Source of the DNA: Limosilactobacillus coleohominis 101-4-CHN
Lineage (GTDB): Bacteria; Bacillota; Bacilli; Lactobacillales; Lactobacillaceae
Assembly (NCBI RefSeq): GCF_000161935.1
Contig: NZ_GG698802.1
Coordinates: forward strand, 139,320 to 203,319
Direction of reading: 5' to 3'
Length of the DNA: 64,000 bases
The translations under genes and the position numbers were made by a program. The notes under the pieces were generated by a model that was given only the letters and a program-made list of their open reading frames with translations, was not told the origin of the DNA and did no database searches. This document shows, piece after piece, positions 9,043 through 17,038 of the stretch. Numbering within the stretch: the stretch's first letter is position 1; each line of letters opens with the position of its first letter.

Positions 9043-9788
9043 TGCAGCGATACTTTATTCACCAAGCGCAACCGCATATTAATGAAAAATTATCTTTGCC
9101 ATCATCGGTTGCTCATCATTTTATTACCGTCCTTCGTGCTGAGCCCGGAACGCAGTGTGAATTGGTCTTTGATAACGAACATGTTTATCGAGCATCACTA
9201 ATTGACTCCAAAATAGCACAAGTTGAGGTACTTGAAGATCTTCAGCAAAATGCTGAATTACCGGTTCACCCAATCTTGGCCTGTGGCTTACCCAAAACGA
9301 AAGGTAAGCCGGAATTAATTGTGCAAAAGGCAACAGAACTTGGGGCTGATGAGGTCATCTTCTTTGAGGCCGCGCGCTCGGTTAGCCATTGGGCGACTAA
9401 TAAACAAACTAAAAAAATTGCTCGTTTGCAAAAAATCGCGAATGGGGCGGCTGAACAATCACATCGAAATCGGCTACCGCAAATTTCGTACTTGCCCGAC
9501 CTCGCGACGGTTTTACAGCAAACTTCAGCAGAACAAAAAGTGGTTGCCTGGGAAGAATCAGCAAAACAGGGTGAAACGAGTGCACTTGCCACGGTTTTAC
9601 AACAAACAAAATCAGATGATCGAATGCTAGCTATTTTTGGTCCTGAGGGTGGACTAACCGAAGATGAAATTACACAAATGCAAGCAGCTGGCGTGGTCCC
9701 AGTTGGTTTAGGGCCGCGAATTTTGCGGACAGAAACAGCGCCTTTGTATCTGCTAAGTGCAATTTCTTTTGCCACGGAGTTAAGTTGA
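9042..9788 (+). CDS. rsmE: 16S rRNA (uracil(1498)-N(3))-methyltransferase RsmE
   Basis: SPOUT-class methyltransferase that modifies U1498 of 16S rRNA at N3. 248 residues, the usual length. A PUA-like N-terminal domain (HHFITVLRAEPG) is followed by the trefoil-knot domain with LAIFGPEGGLTEDEI and LGPRILRTETAPLYLLSAI, the SAM-binding knot signature. It is coupled to prmA by a one-base overlap. No terminator is evident directly after it. Confidence 0.96.
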   Translation: MQRYFIHQAQPHINEKLSLPSSVAHHFITVLRAEPGTQCELVFDNEHVYRASLIDSKIAQVEVLEDLQQNAELPVHPILACGLPKTKGKPELIVQKATELGADEVIFFEAARSVSHWATNKQTKKIARLQKIANGAAEQSHRNRLPQISYLPDLATVLQQTSAEQKVVAWEESAKQGETSALATVLQQTKSDDRMLAIFGPEGGLTEDEITQMQAAGVVPVGLGPRILRTETAPLYLLSAISFATELS

Positions 9789-9855
9789 AACTCTATCAAT
9801 AGCAAAGATGTGCTAAAATTAATCCATTAAATCAGTAAGGAATGAAGAGAGAAGT

Positions 9856-10185
9856 ATGAAAGTACTGCAAAAGAAAATTGATTGGCGCGTTGTAATTAGT
9901 AGTGTCGTTTTCGGAATTATTTTAACCGCGGGTTTTGCTAAATTATCGTTTATCTCACGGGTCACGATGATGTGGTTAGACTTGATTGTGATTAATGGTG
10001 GTTATTGCTTATGGTTAGGTCATCATTATGTACAACATTCCCGGCCTTGGGGATTATTATGCTTTCCGATCATGTATTTAATTGGCAGTTACTTTTTTGC
10101 TCCCCATTACATGTGGTACTTCGTAGTTATTTATCTTGGAGTTGCCTATCTTGCGTGGTCAATGGGACGCAGCAATAATAATTAA
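9856..10185 (+). CDS. small membrane protein, probably four spans (109 aa)
   Basis: Four hydrophobic stretches (about 12-30, 38-56, 64-82 and 84-101) with short polar loops. No family is recognised. An extended -10-like TGCTAAAAT lies at 9812-9820, and the start follows AATGAAGAGAG. It ends 23 bases before the Rsh gene, so it may be transcribed with it. Confidence 0.7.
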   Translation: MKVLQKKIDWRVVISSVVFGIILTAGFAKLSFISRVTMMWLDLIVINGGYCLWLGHHYVQHSRPWGLLCFPIMYLIGSYFFAPHYMWYFVVIYLGVAYLAWSMGRSNNN

Positions 10186-10208
10186 TCGTCAAGTCAGGAG
10201 GGGTGAGA

Positions 10209-12440
10209 ATGTCAAAAGTTAAAGAATTAACGCATGAAGATGTTAAAAAGATGATTTCTTCTTATATGAATGAGGAGCATGTCGCGTTATGTGAACGTGC
10301 CTATCATTTTGCTGAAGTGGCTCACCATGATCAAGTCAGAAAGTCTGGTGAACCGTACATTATTCACCCCATTCAGGTAGCCGGAATTCTTGCTGAATTA
10401 AGAATGGATCCAGAAACGGTTTGTGCGGGATATATGCACGATATTGTGGAAGATACTGGAGCCACACTTGATGATATTAAAGAAATCTTTGGCCCAACGA
10501 TTGCGATGATTGTTGATGGTGATACCAAGATTAGTAAAATTCATTACAAGTCGAATAAGGAGCAAATGGCTGAAACTCACCGTAAATTATTGTTGGCGAT
10601 GAGTAAGGATATCCGGGTGATGATTGTAAAGCTCGCTGATCGGCTTCATAATATGCGAACGCTTAACCATCTTCGTCCTGATAAGCAACGACGGATTTCT
10701 AACGAAACGCTGGAAATTTATGCTCCAATTGCTGACCGTTTGGGGATTAGTACGATTAAGTGGGAGCTGGAAGATCTCTCTTTGCGCTACCTCAATCCCC
10801 AGCAATACTACCGGATTGTTCATTTAATGCACTCTCGTCGTGATCAACGAGTTGCATACATTGACGAGGCAATTAAAGAAGTGAAAAAAGCCACGGCTGA
10901 CCTTAACTTAGGCTCAAATGTTGAAATTTATGGACGACCAAAGCACATCTATTCTGTCTATCGGAAAATGGTAACCCAGCATAAACAGTTCAGTGAAATT
11001 TATGACCTGTTAGCAGTCCGGGTGGTTGTTGACTCCATTCGAGATTGCTATGCCGTTTTGGGAGCAATTCATACCACGTGGACGCCGATGCCCGGACGGT
11101 TTAAGGATTATATTGCGATGCCGAAAGCCAATGGTTATCAATCTTTGCATACGACAGTGATTGGTCCAGAAGGGCGGCCACTAGAAATCCAAATTCGAAC
11201 TCATCACATGCATGAAGTGGCAGAATTCGGGGTTGCTGCTCACTGGGCTTATAAAGAAGGTAAGACGGACGGAGTTCAAGCAACGCTGGATAGTCGTAAG
11301 CTAAACGTTGTCAAAGAAATTTTAGAAATGCGGAGCGAGAGTCACGGTACCGATGAATTCATGCAAGGGGTCCAAAGTGATGTCTTTACGGATAAGGTCT
11401 ACGCTTTTACCCCAAAAGGTGACGTGATTGAAATGCCAAAGGGCGCAGGTCCGCTGGACATGGCATATCAAATTCATACCGAAGTCGGAAACCACACGAC
11501 AGGAGCCAAGGTCAATGGCCGGATTGTGCCCCTTGATTATGAAATCAAAAATGGTGATATTGTTGATATTCTAACGTCCACATCGTCTGCGGGACCAAGT
11601 CGGGATTGGGTTGATTTAGTATCGACCCGCCGGGCTAGAAATAAAATTCGCCAATTTTTCCGGGCCCATGATCGCGAAAAGAACATTGTTGAAGGACAAC
11701 GAATTATTGAGGAACAGCTGCGGAATGATGGTCTAGAACCATCAGAATTTATTACAGCTGACCAAACCTTAAAGGTTGCCAATGAAATGCACTTTAAGGA
11801 TGCGGATGACCTTTTTGCGGCAGTCGGCTTTGGTGATGTACCGCCGGTTGGTGTTAAAAACCGGTTTACAGCCGATCTACGCCAAAAGGCCAAAGATGAT
11901 AAGCAGCGTGAGGAAGAACGGGCATTACTAGAAGAACATAAAACCTTGGAAAGTTCCGCTAGCGATAAGAAAAAGATTGCAAAGGGCAATGGCGGTGTGG
12001 TTGTAGAAGGAGTTGATAATCTCTTGACCCGTCTTAGCCATTGTTGCAGCCCGATTCCGGGTGATGAAATTGTTGGCTACATTACAAAGGGGCGGGGAGT
12101 TTCCGTTCACCGGGTGGATTGTCCAAATATTAAATCTGCTGAGCAAAGTGGCCAGCGGATTGTCCAGGTTTATTGGAGTAATCCAGAAGGCGATAAAACC
12201 AACTATAATGCGGATATTGAAGTTCAAGGATATAACCGTAATGGGATGCTGAATGATGTACTGCATTCTATCAACAACAACACTCGGTTCCTAACTTCAG
12301 TTAATGGAAAAGTTGATAATAACCGGTTAGCAACGATTTCGGCGTCGGTTGGCGTGCGTAATTTGGCGCAACTGCGGATCATTATGGATGCTCTCAAGAA
12401 TATTCCGGATGTTTATGTTGTTAAACGAGTAATTCATTAG
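10209..12440 (+). CDS. rsh: bifunctional (p)ppGpp synthetase/hydrolase (RelA/SpoT homologue)
   Basis: Makes and degrades the stringent-response alarmone (p)ppGpp. 743 residues in the full long-RSH layout. The HD hydrolase domain has HP at 53-54 and HDIVEDT at 77-83 intact, so hydrolysis is expected. The synthetase domain near residue 300 has the RFKD motif of Gram-positive enzymes and GYQSLHTTV. TGS (about 390-450), a zinc-finger-like region with LSHCCSPIPGD, and a C-terminal ACT domain follow. ATG 10209 is chosen over the GTG at 10203, which overlaps the AGGAGGGG site. dtd follows after 12 bases, the standard Firmicute pairing. Confidence 0.97.
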   Translation: MSKVKELTHEDVKKMISSYMNEEHVALCERAYHFAEVAHHDQVRKSGEPYIIHPIQVAGILAELRMDPETVCAGYMHDIVEDTGATLDDIKEIFGPTIAMIVDGDTKISKIHYKSNKEQMAETHRKLLLAMSKDIRVMIVKLADRLHNMRTLNHLRPDKQRRISNETLEIYAPIADRLGISTIKWELEDLSLRYLNPQQYYRIVHLMHSRRDQRVAYIDEAIKEVKKATADLNLGSNVEIYGRPKHIYSVYRKMVTQHKQFSEIYDLLAVRVVVDSIRDCYAVLGAIHTTWTPMPGRFKDYIAMPKANGYQSLHTTVIGPEGRPLEIQIRTHHMHEVAEFGVAAHWAYKEGKTDGVQATLDSRKLNVVKEILEMRSESHGTDEFMQGVQSDVFTDKVYAFTPKGDVIEMPKGAGPLDMAYQIHTEVGNHTTGAKVNGRIVPLDYEIKNGDIVDILTSTSSAGPSRDWVDLVSTRRARNKIRQFFRAHDREKNIVEGQRIIEEQLRNDGLEPSEFITADQTLKVANEMHFKDADDLFAAVGFGDVPPVGVKNRFTADLRQKAKDDKQREEERALLEEHKTLESSASDKKKIAKGNGGVVVEGVDNLLTRLSHCCSPIPGDEIVGYITKGRGVSVHRVDCPNIKSAEQSGQRIVQVYWSNPEGDKTNYNADIEVQGYNRNGMLNDVLHSINNNTRFLTSVNGKVDNNRLATISASVGVRNLAQLRIIMDALKNIPDVYVVKRVIH

Positions 12441-12452
12441 GAGTGAAAAAGG

Positions 12453-12890
12453 ATGCGAGTTGTATTACAGCGGGTCAATCATGCCCAAGTAAGTGTTGAT
12501 GGCGAAGTAATCGGAAAAATAGGTAAGGGTTACATGCTGTTAGTCGGTTTTGGTCCTGATGATACCGAAGAAACCCTTGACTACATGGTCCACAAGATTA
12601 CAAACTTGCGGGTTTTTGAAAGTGAACCAGGTAAAATGAATCTAGGACTACGTGATGTCGATGGGGCGATTTTATCAATCTCTCAATTCACGCTGTATGC
12701 GGATGTGAAGCACGGTAATCGTCCGGGATTTTCAAAAGCTGCTAAACCAAGCTTGGCAGAACCGCTCTACGATCAATTTAATCGGAAACTAGCGGCGACC
12801 GGAATTCCTGTTGCAACGGGACAATTTGGCGCAGACATGAAAGTTGATTTAGAAAATGACGGTCCGGTCACAATCTGGTACGAAAAATAA
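12453..12890 (+). CDS. dtd: D-aminoacyl-tRNA deacylase
   Basis: Removes D-amino acids, and also Gly from tRNA-Ala, mischarged on tRNA. 145 residues, the normal length. It has the SQFTLYAD (family SQFTLY) motif and the C-terminal GPVTIW motif that form the active site at the dimer interface. It lies 12 bases after rsh behind a GGAGTG site and is surely in the same operon. Confidence 0.97.
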   Translation: MRVVLQRVNHAQVSVDGEVIGKIGKGYMLLVGFGPDDTEETLDYMVHKITNLRVFESEPGKMNLGLRDVDGAILSISQFTLYADVKHGNRPGFSKAAKPSLAEPLYDQFNRKLAATGIPVATGQFGADMKVDLENDGPVTIWYEK

Positions 12891-12914
12891 TATTAAAAAA
12901 ATCTAATTTTAGTA

Positions 12915-12943
12915 TTGACATTTAGTAAGTACGCTTTTATAGT
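12915..12943 (+). promoter_or_regulatory. strong sigma-A promoter of the Cys-leader/ABC operon
   Basis: A perfect TTGACA (12915-12920) and TATAGT (12938-12943) are separated by 17 bases. It lies upstream of the leader peptide and terminator. Confidence 0.9.
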
Positions 12944-12976
12944 ATAAGCATACTTTAAGAACGAGGAGGAATTACC

Positions 12977-13060
12977 ATGTTGGCTTTACATCAATTAGTT
13001 TGTTGTACTTGTACTCAAATGAATAGTCGAACTGACATGGTAGCAGTTGGACTCTTTTAG
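12977..13060 (+). CDS. 27-residue leader peptide with Cys-Cys-Thr-Cys
   Basis: A short reading frame behind an ideal AGGAGG (12964-12969) with 7-base spacing to the ATG. It encodes three TGT Cys codons at positions 9, 10 and 12 (VCCTCTQ) and stops at TAG 13058-13060. Its place between a strong promoter and an intrinsic terminator, ahead of an amino-acid ABC transporter, is the classical layout of a transcription-attenuation leader. The inference is that cysteine shortage stalls the ribosome at the TGT cluster. The coding role is inferred from context; the peptide itself probably has no function. Confidence 0.78.
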   Translation: MLALHQLVCCTCTQMNSRTDMVAVGLF

Positions 13061-13091
13061 GGTGCATAAAAGGTACTAAATTAAAGAGTTC
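13025..13091 (+). promoter_or_regulatory. mutually exclusive hairpins around the leader peptide stop
   Basis: Hairpin 1 pairs 13025-13034 with 13044-13053 (9 of 10 pairs, one G-G mismatch). Hairpin 2 pairs 13049-13057 with 13083-13091 (9 pairs, one G-U). They share bases 13049-13053, so only one can form, and a ribosome position on the leader would decide which. CATGGT at 13036-13041 can pair with ACCATG at 13119-13124 in the terminator arm, a candidate weak antiterminator. Confidence 0.55.
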
Positions 13092-13110
13092 TCATTTCCT
13101 AATAAATTTA

Positions 13111-13150
13111 GGTCGTTAACCATGGCAGTGGTTAGCGACCTTTTATTTTG
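13111..13150 (+). terminator. attenuator terminator upstream of the amino-acid ABC operon
   Basis: A 12-bp stem (13111-13122 with 13129-13140, one G-U) with a 6-base loop is followed by TTTTATTTTG. It lies between the leader peptide and the first permease gene, so transcription must read through it to express the transporter. Confidence 0.92.
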
Positions 13151-13172
13151 CGTTCAGAAAGGATGGAGGTTT

Positions 13173-13832
13173 ATGAATTGGGAAGTTATCCAACAAAGTA
13201 TCCCCAGTTTCGTTAAAGGATTCCAACTGACGTTATGGCTTTCCTTCGTTGGCATTGTTGGTTCATTGATTGTTGGGGTCTTGGTAAGTTTAGTTCGGTA
13301 TTTTAAAATACCAATCATCAGTAAAATTTTAGGAGCATATGTAGAAGTTGGTAGAAATACACCATTACTAATTCAGTTGTTCTTTCTTTATTATGGTTTT
13401 CCAGTTCTCGGGATGAAACTATCTGCAGAAGCGAGTGGAATTATTGGCTTAATCTTTCTGGGTGGTGCATACATGGCTGAAGGATTTACGGGTGGTTTTA
13501 ATGGTATTGGTAAATCACAAATTGATGCTGGATTAGCGTTAGGAATGAACCAGTGGGAATTAGCTCGGTATGTAGTTCTTCCCCAGGGGTTGGCGCTAAG
13601 TGTTCCAGCACTATCAGCAAATGTGATCTTCCTAATCAAGGAAACGTCAATCTTTTCTGTTATTGCCATTCCGGAATTAACCAATACAGCGCTGGATTTG
13701 ATTGGAATGTACTATCGATCAAATGAATACTTGTTAGTGTTAGTAATTGCATATGCGATTATTTTAATTCCGTTGATCCTGTTCTTAGACTGGTTAGAAA
13801 GGAGGGTTCGTTATGGCTCATTCGGGAATTAG
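13173..13832 (+). CDS. amino-acid ABC transporter permease (first subunit), probably cystine
   Basis: An inner-membrane permease of the polar-amino-acid type (HisM/TcyB class), 219 residues with about five spans. The EAA loop contacting the ATPase is visible as QIDAGLALGMNQWELARYVVLPQGL. The start is ATG 13173 behind AAAGGATGGAGG. An in-frame ATG at 13122 lies inside the terminator stem and is not credible. Its 3' end overlaps the second permease by 20 bases, which indicates coupling. Cystine as substrate is inferred from the Cys-rich leader and the BspA-like binding protein, not from the permease itself. Confidence 0.9.
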   Translation: MNWEVIQQSIPSFVKGFQLTLWLSFVGIVGSLIVGVLVSLVRYFKIPIISKILGAYVEVGRNTPLLIQLFFLYYGFPVLGMKLSAEASGIIGLIFLGGAYMAEGFTGGFNGIGKSQIDAGLALGMNQWELARYVVLPQGLALSVPALSANVIFLIKETSIFSVIAIPELTNTALDLIGMYYRSNEYLLVLVIAYAIILIPLILFLDWLERRVRYGSFGN

Positions 13833-14490
13833 CGTGCTCCTTGAAGGGAGCAATTTTTCAAGGCTGATGGGTGGCCTTTGGACTTCCGTTTGGATTGCGG
13901 TGGTTTCATTGTTAATTGGATTGGTTCTCGGGACCGTTCTTGGTTTATTACGAACGATGAAAAATCGATTAATTCGTTTCGTATTATGGCTGTATCTAGA
14001 ATTTTTCCGGATTGTACCAACAATTGTCCTTTTATTCTTGGTTTACTATATTTTGCCACGGCAGTTTAAGATTGACTTGCCGGCGACTTGGATGGCGGTA
14101 CTCGCCTTTGCGCTCTGGGTAGCTGCTGAATTTAGTGATATTGTTCGTGGAGCTTTGGAGTCAGTGCCTAAACATCAGCGAGAATCTGGATTAGCACTAG
14201 GCTTATCATCTTGCCAATTATTTCGGTATGTTTTGCTTCCTCAAGCATTTCAGTTAGAACTACCAGTAACAATTAACTTGGCAACTCGGGTAATTAAAAC
14301 CACTTCGTTATTAATGACGATTAGCATTATGGATGTGATCAATGTTGGTCAACAGATTATTGAAGCTAATAATCAGACGCATCCAACAGGAGTGTTCTGG
14401 GTTTATGGTTTGATCTTTATTCTTTACTTTGTAGTTGACTATCCGTTGTCGTTATGGGCAAAGCGACTGACTGCTAAGCAGAATTATTAA
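13813..14490 (+). CDS. amino-acid ABC transporter permease (second subunit), probably cystine
   Basis: The partner permease of 225 residues, same family. The EAA loop is seen as HQRESGLALGLSSCQLFRYVLLPQAF, and there are about five membrane segments. It overlaps the upstream permease gene and ends 17 bases before the ATPase start. Two distinct permeases imply a heterodimeric membrane channel. Confidence 0.9.
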   Translation: MAHSGISVLLEGSNFSRLMGGLWTSVWIAVVSLLIGLVLGTVLGLLRTMKNRLIRFVLWLYLEFFRIVPTIVLLFLVYYILPRQFKIDLPATWMAVLAFALWVAAEFSDIVRGALESVPKHQRESGLALGLSSCQLFRYVLLPQAFQLELPVTINLATRVIKTTSLLMTISIMDVINVGQQIIEANNQTHPTGVFWVYGLIFILYFVVDYPLSLWAKRLTAKQNY

Positions 14491-14507
14491 AAAAGGTGGG
14501 TGAAAAA

Positions 14508-15248
14508 ATGGCAGAAGAAATTTTAAAAGTTGACCATTTAAATAAGTATTACGGTGATTGGCAAGCTCTTCATGATATTAATTTTAGTCTGAATAAGGGT
14601 GAGGTTGTAACCTTATTGGGTCCGTCGGGATCAGGAAAAAGTACGTTAATACGGACTTTAAACGGTTTGGAACCGTTCCGGAGTGGTGAGATTTATTTCC
14701 ACGGCACAAAGGTAGATCTGTCACCGAAAGAATGGCAGAAATTGCGACAAAAGATTGGCATGGTTTTTCAAAGTTACGATCTTTTTCCGAATCTGACAGT
14801 TCTCGAAAATATCTTGTTAGCACCAACTAAGGTTCAAAAACGGCCGCGAGAGGAGGTGAAGAAGGAAGCTCTAGAATTGCTAGAACGGGTTCACTTAACG
14901 GAACAAGCCCATGCTTATCCGCGTGAGTTGTCTGGTGGTCAAAAGCAGCGGATCGCAATTGTTCGTGCGTTAGCGATGCATCCGGAACTAATGCTTTTTG
15001 ATGAAGTAACGGCATCGCTGGATCCAGAGATGGTTCGTGGCGTTCTTGAAATTATTAAAGAGTTAGCTGATCGTGACCACATGACAATGATCATTGTGAC
15101 TCATGAAATGAATTTTGCGGCTAAGATTGCTGATAAAGTCTTGTTTTTAGAAGACGGCCATATTCTTGAAGAAACGGCTGGTCAAGAATTTTTTGATCAT
15201 CCGCAAACCAAGCGGGCTGCTGAATTCTTATCGAGTATGGAATTTTAA
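14508..15248 (+). CDS. amino-acid ABC transporter ATP-binding protein
   Basis: ATPase subunit of 246 residues. Walker A GPSGSGKST is at 38-46, the Q-loop in VFQSYDLFPN, the signature LSGGQKQR near 140, Walker B LMLFDEVT near 160, and the switch His in VTHEM. ATG 14508 is preferred, because the upstream in-frame GTG at 14496 overlaps the AAAGGTGGGTG site. It drives the two permeases encoded immediately upstream. Confidence 0.95.
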   Translation: MAEEILKVDHLNKYYGDWQALHDINFSLNKGEVVTLLGPSGSGKSTLIRTLNGLEPFRSGEIYFHGTKVDLSPKEWQKLRQKIGMVFQSYDLFPNLTVLENILLAPTKVQKRPREEVKKEALELLERVHLTEQAHAYPRELSGGQKQRIAIVRALAMHPELMLFDEVTASLDPEMVRGVLEIIKELADRDHMTMIIVTHEMNFAAKIADKVLFLEDGHILEETAGQEFFDHPQTKRAAEFLSSMEF

Positions 15249-15260
15249 TATAAGGAGATT

Positions 15261-16121
15261 ATGAAAATGAAATTTAATTGGAAAAAGTTGATTGCGGGTG
15301 CATTAGCAACCATTAGTATCGCTGCATTAGCAGCAACTGCGGCAGTCCGGCCAACCACCGTGAATGCAGCTTCTAACCCAAGCTCCGTTAGCGCAATTAA
15401 AAAGCGTGGTGTTTTAAAGGTGGCGGTGTTTGGCGACTTGCCACCATACGGTTGGGTAAATAAGGATGGAAAACGGGTCGGCTATGATGTTGCCTTGGCT
15501 CGACAAATGGCGAAAGATCTTGGCGTAAAGGTTAAGTTTGTGCAAGTGAATGCGAATAACCGGGTGGATACCTTAAATTCGAACAAGGCCGATATTGTTT
15601 TGGCTAACTTTACGGTTACTTCCGAACGTAAGCAAGTGGTCGACTTTGCTAAACCATATATGAAGGTTTCAGTGGGCGTTGTTTCACCAAAGAAGAAGGC
15701 GATTACTAAAGTTAGTCAACTCAAGGGTAAAAAGGTGATTGTCACAAAGGGAACCACTGCTGAAAATTACTTTACTAGCAAGCAAAAAGGGGTTTCCCTT
15801 CTGAAGTTTGATTCTAAGACGCAACAATTTAATGCCCTTAAGAATAACCGTGGGGCTGCGTTAGCTGATGATAATTCCTACCTCTATGCTTGGGTAAAGA
15901 ATAATCCAAAGTATACCGTTGGTATTAAGAGCATTGGACCAAAGCAATACATTGCCCCAGCTGTCAAGAAGGGAAATAAGTCATTATTGAACTGGAGTAA
16001 CCAGGAAATTACCAAGCTGAATAAGCAAGACTTCTTTACTAAGGATTACAATAATGAGCTAAAGCCTTACTTTAGCAAGGATGTTAAGCCATCCGATATT
16101 ATCATTACTTCTAATAAGTAA
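15261..16121 (+). CDS. amino-acid ABC transporter substrate-binding protein, basic, non-lipoprotein (BspA/CyuC-like)
   Basis: Extracellular solute-binding protein, family 3 (SBP_bac_3). A signal peptide ends at VNA-AS near residue 36, with no lipobox and no cysteine anywhere in the protein. The mature part opens SAIKKRGVLKVAVFGDLPPYGWVNKDG, the standard ligand-pocket start, and continues GYDVALARQMAKDL. It is very rich in Lys. Lactobacillus BspA/CyuC cystine-binding proteins are also basic, lipobox-less and held on the envelope by charge, so cystine is the likely ligand. A second in-frame ATG at 15267 has better spacing from AAGGAG and may be the true start. Confidence 0.88.
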   Translation: MKMKFNWKKLIAGALATISIAALAATAAVRPTTVNAASNPSSVSAIKKRGVLKVAVFGDLPPYGWVNKDGKRVGYDVALARQMAKDLGVKVKFVQVNANNRVDTLNSNKADIVLANFTVTSERKQVVDFAKPYMKVSVGVVSPKKKAITKVSQLKGKKVIVTKGTTAENYFTSKQKGVSLLKFDSKTQQFNALKNNRGAALADDNSYLYAWVKNNPKYTVGIKSIGPKQYIAPAVKKGNKSLLNWSNQEITKLNKQDFFTKDYNNELKPYFSKDVKPSDIIITSNK

Positions 16122-16140
16122 TCATTACTTCTAACTAAAA

Positions 16141-16174
16141 ACATCCCATTCGGATAATGAATGGGATGTTTTTT
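16141..16174 (+). terminator. intrinsic terminator of the ABC operon
   Basis: A perfect 10-bp stem (16141-16150 with 16160-16169), 9-base loop and T-run. The convergent pseudogene starts just after it. Confidence 0.92.
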
Positions 16175-16183
16175 AGTATTGGC

Positions 16184-17023
16184 TTAATATTGGGCTAAGA
16201 TGTTATCAACTGCTGGACCATAAGTTTCGCCAAAAAGAATTAGGTGCATGCACAAATAATAGAATTGATACCAAGGCAACCGTTTTTCAAAACCGCTTCT
16301 AAGTGGTGAAACTTCATTATAGGCTTGGTAGAATGCTTGTGAAAAGCCGCCAAAGATTGTAGTCATGGCAAGATCATATTCACGATCACCATAGAGAGCA
16401 TCTGGATCAATTAAAGTTGGGGTTCCATTTTGGTCAAACATGTAGTTGCCAGACCACAAATCACCGTGAAGCAAACTCGGCATGACCAGATGTTTTGCAT
16501 AATACTGGTCAAAAGCGGTGACCATATTTTGAAAATGCTGATCACGCCAGTCGTTCCAACGACCGAGCTTTTGTGCAGTCTGAATTTAAGGTTGAAGACG
16601 TTGATTAACGTAGAAATCACGCCAATCGTTATTCCAGTGATTATCCTTTAAAAGCACCTTAGTGCGGTGATTAGTGGTGAAACCAAATTGGTCAGCATGT
16701 TGTTGATGCAGTTTGGCGACTGCCCGGCCAAGCGCTGTTTGATCTTCTGGTCCTTCATCAATCCAATTTAGAATTAAGTAGGCGTTGCCATCTAAGTCAC
16801 CCGAAGCAATCGGTGTTGGAGTGTTGATTACAGCACCTAAAGCTTTGAGACCTGCTTGTTCATGGGCAAAGTATTGAGCAGATTGATGAGGCTGGACTTT
16901 AATGAAGTATGGAATTCCGTCTGCAATAACACGATATGCTTCATTAATGTCACCGCCACTGACTGGTTCCCATGAACCAATGGGAGCAATGGGTAGAGAT
17001 TCAAACCAGGCATTTGTTTGCAT
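16184..17023 (-). pseudogene. fructosamine kinase family protein, interrupted by one in-frame stop
   Basis: An aminoglycoside-phosphotransferase-like kinase that phosphorylates ketosamines on glycated proteins, or a related small substrate. The frame runs intact from the ATG at 17023 to a TAA at plus-strand bases 16586-16588. It then continues in the same frame through LHGDLWSGNYMFD (catalytic loop HGDxxxxN) and LIDPDALYGDREYDLAM (metal Asp) to a natural stop at 16184. Only one codon breaks a gene of about 280 codons. The upstream product lacks the catalytic loop, so it should be inactive. A sequencing error or recent mutation are both possible. Confidence 0.88.
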
Positions 17024-17038
17024 AATAATCGCTTCTTT

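Noticed and set aside
9266-9805. 179-codon open frame on the minus strand across rsmE
   Set aside because: Antisense to a complete, conserved methyltransferase gene; Ser/Cys/Ala-rich composition typical of a shadow frame.
11537-11989. 150-codon open frame on the minus strand inside rsh
   Set aside because: Mirror of a well-conserved coding region with no ribosome-binding site and no recognisable protein features.
13122-13172. Extended N-terminus of the first permease starting at ATG 13122
   Set aside because: The codons lie inside the attenuator terminator stem and have no ribosome-binding site; ATG 13173 has one.
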